A stretch of 64,000 nucleotides of DNA from NCBI RefSeq assembly GCF_001467535.1, contig NZ_LNZC01000031.1, forward strand, positions 242,959 to 306,958, in the 5' to 3' direction. Under the pieces are notes generated by a model. It saw nothing but the letters and a program-made list of their open reading frames with translations. It searched no databases and was not told the origin of the DNA. The position numbers and the translations under genes are program-made. This DNA is from Legionella worsleiensis (GTDB lineage: Bacteria; Pseudomonadota; Gammaproteobacteria; Legionellales; Legionellaceae). Shown here piece after piece: positions 40,089 to 49,676 of this stretch. The stretch's first letter is position 1; the number at the start of each line of letters is the position of its first letter.

Positions 40089-41366
40089 ATGTGTGCAGCG
40101 CATCAAAAAAGTAAGAAAACTGTTTTAACCACTCCTGTTATTTATTTTCTCGTGATTGTTTTGGGAATTTTAAGTGGCATGTCTGATATTGCCCTTTTAA
40201 AAGGGTTGGGGCTGCTTATCTCTGAATTGTTCATCAAGATATTTAAATGCATCAGTTTGCCCATTATTTCCCTATCCATAATTGTCACTTTGGCAAACTA
40301 TAAAACTGATGGAGTGATGAAACGTATTTGGCAAAGAACCATCAAATACACCTTTTTGACCACATTAGTGGCAGCTACCATGAGTTGTTTGCTTTATCTA
40401 TTGATTAATCCCAATACGGTGCAAGTCAATTTGCAGGCAACGGCTGCCGATTCTGTTAATAATCTTGGCTATTTAGCTTACTTAACCAATATCGTACCGA
40501 CCAATCTGTTGTCACCCTTTCTTGAGCAGCAGGTCATGGGGGTATTATTGCTGAGTATTGTTATTGGATTTGCGATACGGCAAATACCCGAAGAGGATTC
40601 CAGAGAGAGTTTGGCTCGTTTTTTTCGGGGTGCACATGGCATGTTTTTGGTGATGACCCGTTGGATTATCACTTTGATTCCTTTGGGCTTGTTTGGATTT
40701 ATCACGTCTACCGTCGTTCAGTTACGTTCAGGGATGGATATTAAGGGAATAGGTCAATATTTACTGATAATCGTATTGGCTAATCTTATTCAAGGATTCA
40801 TTATTTTACCTTTGTGGTTACGAATGAATGGAATTAAACCCTTCGCCACTATGCGGGCGATGATACCTGCGTTATCTGTTGCCTTTTTCTCCAAGTCTTC
40901 TGTCGGCACGTTACCCATAACCATGAATACTATAGAGGCTAATTTACAGGTTAAACCCAAAATAAGTCGTTTTGTTTTGCCTTTGTGCACCAGTATCAAC
41001 ATGAATGGCTGCGCAGCGTTTATATTTGCGACAGTGATTTATTTGATGCAAAGTCATGGCATGCCCATATCCTATGCGACTATGGGTTTGTGGATTTTTG
41101 TGTCAACTATTGCGGCTATCGGTAACGCAGGTGTCCCTATGGGTTGTTTTTTCCTTAGCGTAAGCCTGTTATCCAGCATGAACGTGCCCATAACCTTGAT
41201 GGGGGTCATTTTACCCTTTTATGCCATGATTGATATGTTGGAGACCGCTTTAAATGTTTGGTCCGATGCCTGTGTCACCAAAGTTGTTAACGATAAAGCG
41301 GTTGCTGAAGAAGAGCTAAAAGTCCTACCTAAAAAGAGCTCAGCTCTGGAGCTTGAGCTGGGATAA
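40089..41366 (+). CDS. DAACS-family (dicarboxylate/amino acid:cation) symporter; possible cyst(e)ine transporter
   Basis: 425 aa, about eight helices plus two re-entrant hairpins. Family motifs are altered but placed correctly: FFSKSSVGTLPITM (serine-rich hairpin 1), INMNGCAAFIFATVIYL (the NMDGT-type helix 7 motif, here NMNGC), and AIGNAGVPMGCFFLSVSLL (hairpin 2). Characterised DAACS proteins carry glutamate, aspartate, C4-dicarboxylates, Ser/Thr, or cystine (TcyP). The aspartate of NMDGT being asparagine suggests a non-canonical substrate or ion coupling. The polycysteine leader upstream favours cysteine or cystine; this is inference. Confidence 0.85.
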   Translation: MCAAHQKSKKTVLTTPVIYFLVIVLGILSGMSDIALLKGLGLLISELFIKIFKCISLPIISLSIIVTLANYKTDGVMKRIWQRTIKYTFLTTLVAATMSCLLYLLINPNTVQVNLQATAADSVNNLGYLAYLTNIVPTNLLSPFLEQQVMGVLLLSIVIGFAIRQIPEEDSRESLARFFRGAHGMFLVMTRWIITLIPLGLFGFITSTVVQLRSGMDIKGIGQYLLIIVLANLIQGFIILPLWLRMNGIKPFATMRAMIPALSVAFFSKSSVGTLPITMNTIEANLQVKPKISRFVLPLCTSINMNGCAAFIFATVIYLMQSHGMPISYATMGLWIFVSTIAAIGNAGVPMGCFFLSVSLLSSMNVPITLMGVILPFYAMIDMLETALNVWSDACVTKVVNDKAVAEEELKVLPKKSSALELELG

Positions 41367-41401
41367 AAGCGGTTTGTAACCCATTTCTTTGCTTTGGTTA
41401 T

Positions 41402-41425
41402 TGTCCATTGGTTTTTCAATGGACA
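41402..41425. terminator. Bidirectional terminator between symporter and dapE
   Basis: Perfect 9-bp inverted repeat TGTCCATTG / CAATGGACA with loop GTTTTT, between convergent genes. Confidence 0.55.
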
Positions 41426-41429
41426 CTAT

Positions 41430-42563
41430 TTAGGCAATTAACAGCTTTTCACAAAGAGCAAAATATACTGATTCCAGTAATTCAAGATCTTTTAGCGCAA
41501 CACATTCGTTAACCTGGTGTATTGTCGCATTGCATGGACCAAGCTCGACTACCTCAACCCCATAGGGCGCAATAAAACGTCCATCGGAAGTCCCGCCGCT
41601 GGTCGATAACTCAGGCGTTAGTCCGGTAATTTGGGGAATGACTTTTTTACAACATTCCAGCAGTTCCCCTTTATCCGTAAGAAAGGGCTCTCCACTGAGT
41701 CGCCATTCGGTAGTTGGCTGGAGATGGTGTTTATTAAATATACCCATTACTTTATTGATCAGTGATTCTTCTGTCTGCTCCGTGGAGTATCTGAAGTTGA
41801 GATGTAAATTTAATTCACCAGGGATTATGTTATTTGCCTGGCCGCCAGAGTGAATGTGGGTAATTTGCAGTGAAGTTGGGGGGAAAAAAGCATTACCATT
41901 ATCCCACTGTAAAGAGGTTAATTCTGCCAGAACAGGGCTTATGGTATGAATCGGATTCTCAGCAAGGTGAGGGTAGGCTACATGCCCTTGTTTGCCATGC
42001 AAGGTGATTTTGGCACTTAAAGAACCTCTTCGGCCTATTTTTATAACATCACCTACCTGACTGGTACTCGATGGCTCACCGACTACACAATAGTCTATGT
42101 GGGTATTTTGTTGATGTAATTGTTCCATAACATAGGGCGTTCCAAGATCATAATCATCACCTTCCTCGCCACTGGTTATCAAAAAGCCTAATCGTCCAAT
42201 AAACGAGGGATAAGTGTTAATGAAGCGCTCTGCCATCACTAACATACAGGCAAGGCTACCCTTCATGTCGGCAACACCACGGCCATAGAGCATGTCGCCC
42301 TTGGCCTGAAGAATAAACGGATCAGTATCCCACTTCCCAAGCTCACCGACTGGAACTACATCCGTATGTCCGGCAAAAACCAGCAAAGGTCCAATTGAGC
42401 CATAACAGGCAAAGAAATTAGATACTGGCCCTTGATTCATTATTTGACAGGTAAACCCTAATCGTTTCAGAAACTGGATTATAAAATCCTGGCATCCGGC
42501 ATCATCGGGAGTTATGGATGGAAAGCGAACAAGTTCAGCCAGAATGTTTTTTATATCATTCAT
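41430..42563 (-). CDS. dapE: Succinyl-diaminopimelate desuccinylase DapE
   Basis: 377 aa from the ATG at 42563 (MNDIKNILAELVRFPSITPD), 4 bp after the dapD stop; longer frames into dapD are unlikely. M20-family di-zinc hydrolase with AGHTDVVPVG, the metal-bridging DMKGSLACM, the catalytic SGEEGDD and the C-terminal TSGGTSDGRFIA. It makes L,L-diaminopimelate for lysine and peptidoglycan. Length matches E. coli DapE (375 aa). Confidence 0.95.
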   Translation of the reverse strand: MNDIKNILAELVRFPSITPDDAGCQDFIIQFLKRLGFTCQIMNQGPVSNFFACYGSIGPLLVFAGHTDVVPVGELGKWDTDPFILQAKGDMLYGRGVADMKGSLACMLVMAERFINTYPSFIGRLGFLITSGEEGDDYDLGTPYVMEQLHQQNTHIDYCVVGEPSSTSQVGDVIKIGRRGSLSAKITLHGKQGHVAYPHLAENPIHTISPVLAELTSLQWDNGNAFFPPTSLQITHIHSGGQANNIIPGELNLHLNFRYSTEQTEESLINKVMGIFNKHHLQPTTEWRLSGEPFLTDKGELLECCKKVIPQITGLTPELSTSGGTSDGRFIAPYGVEVVELGPCNATIHQVNECVALKDLELLESVYFALCEKLLIA

Positions 42564-42567
42564 AGGT

Positions 42568-43386
42568 TCAAGCTCTGAGTAATTCATTAATGCTGACTTT
42601 AGATCGTGTTTTTTCATCAACCTGTTTGACGATTACAGCGCAATATAAACTGTGGCTGCCATCGTCACTGGGTAAATTACCCGCAACGACAACTGAGCCC
42701 GCAGGAATTCTGCCATAGGTGATGGTGCCGGTTAGTCTGTTGTATATTTTGGTGCTTTGACCTAAAAATACTCCCATGGATATAACGGAATCTCGTTCTA
42801 CTATAACGCCTTCTACAACCTCAGACCGTGCTCCTATAAAGCAATTATCTTCGATAATCGTGGGATTTGCCTGGAGTGGCTCCAGGACGCCACCTATACC
42901 CGCACCTCCTGATAAATGAACGTTTTTGCCAATTTGCGCACAGGAACCTACAGTTGCCCAGGTATCTACCATTACGCCTTCGTCTATGTACGCTCCGACA
43001 TTCACATATGAGGGCATGAGTACGGTATTTTTTGCAATATAAGCACCTCGTCTCACCATCGCATGCGGTACGATTCTGACACCTGATTGTTGAAATTGTT
43101 CTTTACTGTAACCGGTATATTTGAGAGGAACTTTGTCATAAAACTGACAAAAACCGGAATCAATTATCTGATTGGGAAACAGTTTAAATGATAAAAGCAC
43201 CGCTTTTTTTATCCACTGATGTACAGTCCATTCCCCATTAATTTTTTCAGCGACGCGATATTGTCCGCTATCAAGACAGGACATGACTTCATCTATGGCG
43301 GCAATCAGATCGGCTGAAGCGGTTTCCATAGATAAGTTTTGCCGTTGTTCAAATGCGTGTTCAATTGTAGTTTGCAATGAGTTCAT
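42568..43386 (-). CDS. dapD: Tetrahydrodipicolinate N-succinyltransferase DapD
   Basis: 272 aa (E. coli 274). Left-handed beta-helix hexapeptide repeats in the C-terminal half, with [20 protein letters not shown] and [20 protein letters not shown] highly characteristic. Catalyses the step before DapC/DapE in the succinylase route. Directly followed by dapE. Confidence 0.96.
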   Translation of the reverse strand: MNSLQTTIEHAFEQRQNLSMETASADLIAAIDEVMSCLDSGQYRVAEKINGEWTVHQWIKKAVLLSFKLFPNQIIDSGFCQFYDKVPLKYTGYSKEQFQQSGVRIVPHAMVRRGAYIAKNTVLMPSYVNVGAYIDEGVMVDTWATVGSCAQIGKNVHLSGGAGIGGVLEPLQANPTIIEDNCFIGARSEVVEGVIVERDSVISMGVFLGQSTKIYNRLTGTITYGRIPAGSVVVAGNLPSDDGSHSLYCAVIVKQVDEKTRSKVSINELLRA

Positions 43387-43389
43387 GTT

Positions 43390-44283
43390 TTATTCCTGTA
43401 ATGAGGCGATTAGGGTATCTTTTTCAGCCCAATGGTTGTTGAGCCAGTCTTTAAATTCATTTTGTGTTGCGCTGTCATTAATGAGATTTAAAGAAGTAAA
43501 CTGGGTTGGAATGGGAATTTGTCTGATGTGAATTTTAATGGATCTTATTCTTTTACACAGAAAATCCCAAAGCGAATGATTTTTTTCTGAATAAACTATG
43601 GTCACATCCAGCAAGCTGTTGATTTGCGAGCCCATGGTGCTGATGATAAAACTGATACCACCCGCTTTGGGTTTAAGCAGATGATTGTAGGGTGATTGCT
43701 GCTGTTCTTTTTTTGTTGGCGTAAATCGAGTGCCCTCAACAAAATTCATGATTGATGCAGGTGTTTTCTTGAACGTTTCTATGGCTTTGATAGTTGATAC
43801 CAAGTCTTTTCCTTGTTTGTGCGGTTTTTTTGCAAGGTACTCTTTGCTGTAACGTTTCATGAAAGGACAGCCCATAGCCCACCAGGAAAATCCCAGTAAG
43901 GGAATCCATTTGAGTTGGTCTTTAATGAAAAATTTTAAGACAGGTATTTTTTTGTTAAACAGCCTCTGCAGAATTACAATATCTAGCCAGCTTTGGTGGT
44001 TGGCAATAACCAGGTACCAGTCTTTAGCATTAAGATTATTTAAACCGGTAATATCCCAGGTAATGTTTTGCATATTATTGACATAGAAGTTGTTAATACC
44101 GCACCAAAAGGTAGCTATCGCATCAACACTGCGAGTACATAGTGCTTGCCAGGGTTTATGCGGTATTAGTTTTAATAACCCCATAAACAGGACAGGGATG
44201 AAGCAAAGGGTAGTAGAACAGATAAGAAATAAGGTAGCGATTACCCCGTGAATATGTCCTGTTAATTTATTTGGTGTTTGCAT
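43390..44283 (-). CDS. Membrane acyltransferase (PlsC-like, YihG type)
   Basis: 297 aa. N-terminal hydrophobic segment (about 14-37), then the glycerolipid acyltransferase motifs: ANHQSWLDIVIL (HX4D catalytic block) and NFVEGTRFTPTK (block III). Closest in pattern to E. coli YihG, a 1-acylglycerol-3-phosphate acyltransferase-like enzyme. Lies 3 bp upstream of dapD on the same strand; the association with dap genes is probably only transcriptional. Confidence 0.87.
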   Translation of the reverse strand: MQTPNKLTGHIHGVIATLFLICSTTLCFIPVLFMGLLKLIPHKPWQALCTRSVDAIATFWCGINNFYVNNMQNITWDITGLNNLNAKDWYLVIANHQSWLDIVILQRLFNKKIPVLKFFIKDQLKWIPLLGFSWWAMGCPFMKRYSKEYLAKKPHKQGKDLVSTIKAIETFKKTPASIMNFVEGTRFTPTKKEQQQSPYNHLLKPKAGGISFIISTMGSQINSLLDVTIVYSEKNHSLWDFLCKRIRSIKIHIRQIPIPTQFTSLNLINDSATQNEFKDWLNNHWAEKDTLIASLQE

Positions 44284-44314
44284 GTATCTCTACTCCTGAA
44301 ATCAACTGAAAGTT

Positions 44315-45466
44315 TTAACCTAAAGCATGTTCTAAATCGGCACGTAAATCGTCTACGTGTTCTATACCTACGGATAATCTGATTAAACCATCATCTATAC
44401 CCAGGGCTTTTCGTTGTGGTGCTGGTACCGATGCATGAGTCATTATGGCTGGATGTTCAATCAGACTTTCAACGCCACCCAGGCTTTCTGCGAGCGTGAA
44501 TAATTCACAGCGAGCTAAAAATCTTCTGGCGTCTTCCAGCCCACCGTCTATGACCATAGAGATCATACCACCAAAATCATGCATTTGTTCTTTGGCCAGC
44601 TCATGTTGTGGATGACTGGTTAAACCAGGATAAATAACTTTTTTAATTTTGGGGTGGTGGCTCAACCATTCGGCAAGCTGATTTGCGTTGTGGCAGTGTC
44701 TTTCCATGCGAATGGATAGGGTTTTCAAACTTCTTAAAACCAAAAAACTGTCGAAAGGTCCTGCAACTCCCCCACAGGAATTTTGCAAAAAAGCGATTCG
44801 CTCAGCCAGTTCAGGCTTATCAGCGACAACGACAACACCACTGACTACATCGGAATGCCCGTTAAGGTATTTGGTTGCAGAATGCAGAACAATATCAAAT
44901 CCCAGTTCTATGGGTCTTTGAATCCAGGGAGTTGCAAAAGTGTTATCTGCCACAGTAATAAGGCCGTGTTTTTTGGCAAGAGCAGCTATTTTTCTTAAAT
45001 CAGCCAGTTTTAACATGGGATTTGATGGGGTTTCCAACCACAACAACCTGGTTTTGGGAGTGATTGCTGCTTCTATTGTCGCAGGGTTTGACATGTCAAT
45101 AAAGGAAAAAGATAACTTAGAGGTACGGGTTTTAACTTTATCGAATAATCTGAAGGTACCTCCATAGAGATCATCCATTGCGATCACGTGGTCTCCTGCA
45201 TCCAGAAGATCAATAACTGTATTGATAGCCGCCATTCCAGAGGCAAAGGCAAAACCTCTCTGACCAGATTCCAGGCTGGCGATACAGGCTTCATAAGCTG
45301 TGCGGGTGGGATTGTGGGTTCGGGAATATTCATAGCCCAGATGCTCGCCCGGAGCACTTTGTTTATAGGTCGAAGTGGCGTATATTGGGGTCATAACTGC
45401 ACCGGTACTGGGGCAGGGCTCTTGTCCAGCGTGAATTGCGCGTGTATCAAAGTGAGTTCTTTTCAT
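44315..45466 (-). CDS. Cys/Met-metabolism PLP enzyme (cystathionine gamma-synthase or lyase)
   Basis: 383 aa. PLP lysine in LHSATKYLNGHSDVVSG, N-terminal FDTRAIHAGQEPCPSTGAVM and YEYSRTHNPTR, C-terminal SLGGVESLIEHPA. The sequence cannot by itself separate MetB (cystathionine synthesis) from gamma-lyase or MetC. Legionella is a cysteine auxotroph, so both roles are imaginable. AAAGGAT precedes the ATG; a 21-codon upstream ORF (45463-45528) overlaps it as ATGA. Confidence 0.9.
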   Translation of the reverse strand: MKRTHFDTRAIHAGQEPCPSTGAVMTPIYATSTYKQSAPGEHLGYEYSRTHNPTRTAYEACIASLESGQRGFAFASGMAAINTVIDLLDAGDHVIAMDDLYGGTFRLFDKVKTRTSKLSFSFIDMSNPATIEAAITPKTRLLWLETPSNPMLKLADLRKIAALAKKHGLITVADNTFATPWIQRPIELGFDIVLHSATKYLNGHSDVVSGVVVVADKPELAERIAFLQNSCGGVAGPFDSFLVLRSLKTLSIRMERHCHNANQLAEWLSHHPKIKKVIYPGLTSHPQHELAKEQMHDFGGMISMVIDGGLEDARRFLARCELFTLAESLGGVESLIEHPAIMTHASVPAPQRKALGIDDGLIRLSVGIEHVDDLRADLEHALG

Positions 45467-45759
45467 TGTACTTTAATCCTTTTTAAAAAATTCAAATCCC
45501 GAAATAATCCTGCCAAATCTGATTTCATTTAGTTTTTTACCTGCATTTTAGGTTCTTTGGTTACTAAAGCTTAAACAGATGATATGAATAAATAACATGA
45601 AGGACATTCTAGTGAGGGATGCATGCGTAGGCAAGAAAACAATTACAAAAAAAAGTGATCTCTGCCTCAGAAAAAAAGAGGCAAAGAATTATGGGTAATC
45701 GATATTCGGTAGGAATTCAGTATTCTGGCTGGAACAGTTCATCAATTCTTAATCGTCAA

Positions 45760-46344
45760 TTAACGAGTCTTTCCTGGTCTGATGCTTACTCTATCTGAAT
45801 GTTCTATTTCACTTCGTTCCAAAGGAGATGCAGATAATTTCAGTGGTTTCTTCTTTGGAAGATAGGTAGATAAGATGTCATAAACCAGTTGGCCACGTAA
45901 AAACATCGCTGCAACTCCTGAGCAAATAGCCAGTAATACCCCAAAACTAATGTAGGTATAGGCCAGTATAAACAAGTAGAATTCAATCATTTTATCCAGC
46001 TGTGCCACAGGCAATAATTCGGAACGTTCAACTATCATAAACAGAAACAGTCCTAAATCAAAAACAGGTAATGAAGCGATAACCATGGTAAAGCCAATAA
46101 AAAAGGTTTTGGTTTTGTAAGGCTTTGGACAATGGATAATGCGCTCTCCCATAATTGCGCCAGTACAAGCTGATACGAACATGCCTAAAATGACCGCCTG
46201 AAAAAGCGGTATCGCTTCCTTGACACCCATGGACGTTAGAAATGCATTAGTCAATACGGTACCAACCACAGACAATAAACCAAAATACACAGCTGAAATC
46301 AGTCTGGGATTTGGGCAATCAAGAGCGGGATCTTTCTTAGTCAT
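45760..46344 (-). CDS. Four-helix inner-membrane protein of unknown function
   Basis: 194 aa. Four hydrophobic segments (about 17-36, 45-64, 78-104, 125-152) with a short hydrophilic C-terminal tail rich in Ser, Glu and Arg (SPLERSEIEHSDRVSI). No recognised family. The SD-like AGGTG is 6 nt before the ATG. Stands alone between metB-like gene and fusA. Confidence 0.65.
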   Translation of the reverse strand: MTKKDPALDCPNPRLISAVYFGLLSVVGTVLTNAFLTSMGVKEAIPLFQAVILGMFVSACTGAIMGERIIHCPKPYKTKTFFIGFTMVIASLPVFDLGLFLFMIVERSELLPVAQLDKMIEFYLFILAYTYISFGVLLAICSGVAAMFLRGQLVYDILSTYLPKKKPLKLSASPLERSEIEHSDRVSIRPGKTR

Positions 46345-46587
46345 GATACACCTGAATACTATGGTACATGTGATAATATTAGTACATTATTTGAACTTTT
46401 GTTGTTTTATAAAAACTATTTTAATATCCTGGATATGAAGAACATTACATCATTTCAGTTCTGGGTTAATGGAGAACAGGGTGGATGAATAATTTATTGA
46501 TCTTCATGCACGGAACTGCTTTAAATCCTCATAATATACTGTATACTATTCCACTATTTTTATTCCATTTAAAATTATAAGAGCGCT

Positions 46588-48678
46588 ATGACTGACTTAA
46601 ACCATTATCGAAATATTGGTATCTTCGCCCACGTTGATGCCGGAAAAACCACCACTACCGAACGAATTCTTAAACTCACCGGTGAAATTCACAAAATTGG
46701 TGAAGTTCACGAGGGTGAATCTACAACTGACTTCATGGTGCAGGAAGCCGAGCGGGGTATTACCATCCAGTCTGCAGCGGTAAGTTGTTTCTGGAAAGGC
46801 ACTCGCTTTAACGTAATTGATACCCCGGGACACGTAGACTTTACGGTAGAAGTATACCGATCGCTGAAAGTTCTCGATGGTGGTATTGGCGTGTTCTGTG
46901 GTTCTGGCGGGGTCGAGCCTCAGTCTGAAACTAACTGGCGTTATGCGAACAATTCTAAAGTATCTCGATTAATCTTCGTGAACAAACTGGATCGTATCGG
47001 TGCAAACTTCCTCAAAGTAACAGAACAAATCAAGAAAGTTCTGGGTGCTAATCCATTAATCATGACATTGCCTATTGGATTTGAAGACACGTTCGTGGGT
47101 GTTGTTGATCTGTTAACACGCAAAGCCTATGTCTGGGATGAAACCGGACAACCAGAAAATTACACCATTCAAGATGTTCCTGCTGATATGGCAGACGATG
47201 TCGAAATGTACCGAGCTCAGCTTATCGAAACTGCGCTTGAGATGGATGATGATTTATTAATGGCTTACCTTGATGGGGAAGAGCCCGCAATTGAAGACAT
47301 TAAGCGTTGTATTCGTAAAGGTACACTTGAGTTGGCATTCTTCCCAACTTATTGCGGTTCAGCCTTCAAAAACAAAGGCATGCAATTGCTTCTGGATGCA
47401 GTAGTTGATTATTTGCCAGCACCTCATGAAGTCAACCCACAGCCTTTAACCAATGCCGAAGGTGAGCCTAATGGTCAATTTGCCATTGTTTCTCCTGATG
47501 AGCCTTTCCGTGCTTTGGCATTCAAAATTATGGATGACCGATTTGGTGCTTTAACTTTCGTACGTATTTACTCTGGTAAACTCAACAAGGGTGATACCAT
47601 ACTTAACTCGTTTACTGGTAAAACCGAGCGTGTTGGCCGTATGGTGGAAATGCAGGCTGATGAGCGTAAGGAATTACAGCACGCAGAAGCCGGTGATATT
47701 ATTGCTATTGTCGGTATGAAAAACGTACGTACCGGACATACTCTATGCGATCCTAACCATGAATGTACTCTTGAAGCGATGGTGTTCCCTGAACCCGTAA
47801 TCTCTATTGCCGTTCAACCTAAAGACAAAGGCGCTAACGAAAAAATGGCTATTGCCATTGGTAAAATGGTTGCAGAAGATCCTACATTCCGAGTTGAAAC
47901 TGATGAAGATTCTGGTGAAACCATTCTGCGCGGTATGGGTGAGCTGCATCTTGATATTAAAGTGGATATCCTCAAACGTACTTATGACGTTGAATTGATT
48001 GTAGGACAGCCCCAGGTAGCCTATCGTGAAACCATTACTAAAGCGGTTCAAGACAGTTATACCCATAAGAAACAATCGGGTGGAGCTGGTCAGTACGGTA
48101 AAATCGACTATACCATTGAGCCAGGTGAGCCAGGTAGTGGCTTTACTTTTGTCACTTCCGTTGTGGGCGGTAACGTACCCAAGGAATTCTTCCCTGCAAT
48201 TGAGAAAGGATTCCGTTCCATGATGGGTTCCGGTACTTTGGCAGGCTTCCCTGTATTGGATGTAGCCATTAATTTAAGTGATGGTGCTTACCACCCAGTG
48301 GACTCTTCAGCGATTGCGTTTGAAATTGCCGCAAAAGGTGCGTTTAGACAATCCATTCCTAAAGCGGCTCCTCAGTTACTCGAACCTGTCATGAAAGTTG
48401 ATGTGTACAGTACAGAAGAAGATGTTGGTAACGTCATTGGTGACTTGAACCGTCGTCGTGGTATGATTTCTGGTCAGGAGCCAAGTGCTGCTGGAGTTCG
48501 TATTAAAGCTGACGTTCCTTTGTCTGAAATGTTTGGCTACATCAGCACATTGCGTACTCTGACTTCTGGTCGTGGTCAATTCTCAATGGAATTTTCTCAC
48601 TACGCACCATGTCCCGCCAGTGTTGCTGAAACAGTAATCGCCAAAGAAAAAGAAAAGAAAGCTGCTGCCGCCAAGTAA
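46588..48678 (+). CDS. Elongation factor G, second-type (EF-G2-like)
   Basis: 696 aa translational GTPase. G1 [16 protein letters not shown]3 [10 protein letters not shown]4 [10 protein letters not shown]; domains II-V follow to [11 protein letters not shown]. It is not flanked by rpsL, rpsG or tuf, unlike the classical fusA of the str operon. The N-terminus ([24 protein letters not shown]) and [15 protein letters not shown] segments look more like the second EF-G paralogues (fusA2 type). If a str-operon fusA exists elsewhere in the genome, this copy may specialise in recycling or stress. Paralogue status cannot be decided from this window. Confidence 0.85.
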   Translation: MTDLNHYRNIGIFAHVDAGKTTTTERILKLTGEIHKIGEVHEGESTTDFMVQEAERGITIQSAAVSCFWKGTRFNVIDTPGHVDFTVEVYRSLKVLDGGIGVFCGSGGVEPQSETNWRYANNSKVSRLIFVNKLDRIGANFLKVTEQIKKVLGANPLIMTLPIGFEDTFVGVVDLLTRKAYVWDETGQPENYTIQDVPADMADDVEMYRAQLIETALEMDDDLLMAYLDGEEPAIEDIKRCIRKGTLELAFFPTYCGSAFKNKGMQLLLDAVVDYLPAPHEVNPQPLTNAEGEPNGQFAIVSPDEPFRALAFKIMDDRFGALTFVRIYSGKLNKGDTILNSFTGKTERVGRMVEMQADERKELQHAEAGDIIAIVGMKNVRTGHTLCDPNHECTLEAMVFPEPVISIAVQPKDKGANEKMAIAIGKMVAEDPTFRVETDEDSGETILRGMGELHLDIKVDILKRTYDVELIVGQPQVAYRETITKAVQDSYTHKKQSGGAGQYGKIDYTIEPGEPGSGFTFVTSVVGGNVPKEFFPAIEKGFRSMMGSGTLAGFPVLDVAINLSDGAYHPVDSSAIAFEIAAKGAFRQSIPKAAPQLLEPVMKVDVYSTEEDVGNVIGDLNRRRGMISGQEPSAAGVRIKADVPLSEMFGYISTLRTLTSGRGQFSMEFSHYAPCPASVAETVIAKEKEKKAAAAK

Positions 48679-48693
48679 CGCAGCGCTTTCAGC

Positions 48694-48724
48694 AAGGCTG
48701 AGCTTAAAGCTCAGCCTTTTTTTT
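48694..48724 (+). terminator. Rho-independent terminator after EF-G
   Basis: AAGGCTGAGCTT / AAGCTCAGCCTT stem followed by eight T. Confidence 0.9.
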
Positions 48725-48754
48725 ATTCCGCTTTAAAAGCATAAATGATCAATT

Positions 48755-49354
48755 ATGAAACCGCTTAACCAGTTAAACATTATTCTCGCCAGTGCATCAC
48801 CAAGAAGATTAAGCATATTGCAAGAACACGGTTTAAATGCCATTGCTATGCCAGCAAATATAGAAGAAATTCACTGCGCAGGAGAAGATGTACAAACCTA
48901 CGTCACACGGCTTGCGAAAGAAAAAGCACAAAAAATAGTTTCGCAAAACTGTCCTGGTTCTCCTGACGTTATTATAGCCGCAGATACTGTTGTTGCTCTT
49001 CACAATCATATTTTAGAAAAACCAAAAGATCGCCAAGATGCCTTTAGAATGTTAAGTATGCTCAGTGGTGTATCTCACGAGGTATATACGGGGTATGCTT
49101 TGGTTTACCTTCCAGACCTAAGGGTACACGTTGATTATGCTCTAACAAAAATCACGTTCCATTCCCTCACCGATGAGCAAATAAACGATTACATCAAAAC
49201 CGGTGATCCTTTTGATAAATCGGGTTCATACGGTATACAGAATGTTTTTGGTTCATTTGTTAAGGAAATTAAAGGTTCTCGCTTTAATGTTATGGGATTA
49301 CCTATTGAAGATATTTTAAAAAAATTAACACAGCATTACAGTTATTTAAACTAG
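48755..49354 (+). CDS. Maf-family nucleoside triphosphate pyrophosphatase
   Basis: 199 aa. Signature ASASPRRLSIL at the start and IIAADTVVALHNHILEKPKD in the middle; KSGSYGIQNVFG near 155 corresponds to the C-terminal substrate loop. Family members hydrolyse dTTP/UTP or modified nucleotides (YhdE type; YceF type is possible). Cytoplasmic. Confidence 0.9.
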   Translation: MKPLNQLNIILASASPRRLSILQEHGLNAIAMPANIEEIHCAGEDVQTYVTRLAKEKAQKIVSQNCPGSPDVIIAADTVVALHNHILEKPKDRQDAFRMLSMLSGVSHEVYTGYALVYLPDLRVHVDYALTKITFHSLTDEQINDYIKTGDPFDKSGSYGIQNVFGSFVKEIKGSRFNVMGLPIEDILKKLTQHYSYLN

Positions 49355-49433
49355 GGCGTGTTCACAATTGTTCCCGCCTACGTGCCTCGGCTTGTCCGAG
49401 GCACGTAGGCGGGGCAACTGTCAATACGTCCTA
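49352..49433. repeat. 82-bp nested hairpin element
   Basis: Inner perfect 18-bp stem CCCGCCTACGTGCCTCGG / CCGAGGCACGTAGGCGGG (49373-49413) inside imperfect outer arms TAGGGCGTGTTCACAATTG against CAACTGTCAATACGTCCTA. It starts 2 bp before the end of maf's stop codon, so it may also end that transcript. Its outer ends match a short palindrome at 11033-11064. Confidence 0.7.
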
Positions 49434-49676
49434 ATGACGAAAATACACTACGGGTTGGATTGGAAAATAATTGAATGTGCTGAATATAACAACCTTGATT
49501 TCGCTTGCGCTGCATCAAGGCTGCTATTTCTAGGTTTAAACTCGCAGCGACCTAACGACTCTCCATAACAACTCCCTTTGCTACGAAGAAATGCAGATGT
49601 ATTGGATAATTCGCTAAGCATGCTTCATGCGCAAAGTTTCTCTTTATCATCCTTCAAAAACCGGGCAAAGGTTCCA
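49434..49676. other. Spacer after hairpin element
   Basis: 243 bp; no gene, no further repeat and no clear terminator seen. Confidence 0.4.

Noticed and set aside
49368..49568. 66-codon frame after maf
   Set aside because: Starts inside the nested hairpin element and has no start signal or recognisable sequence.
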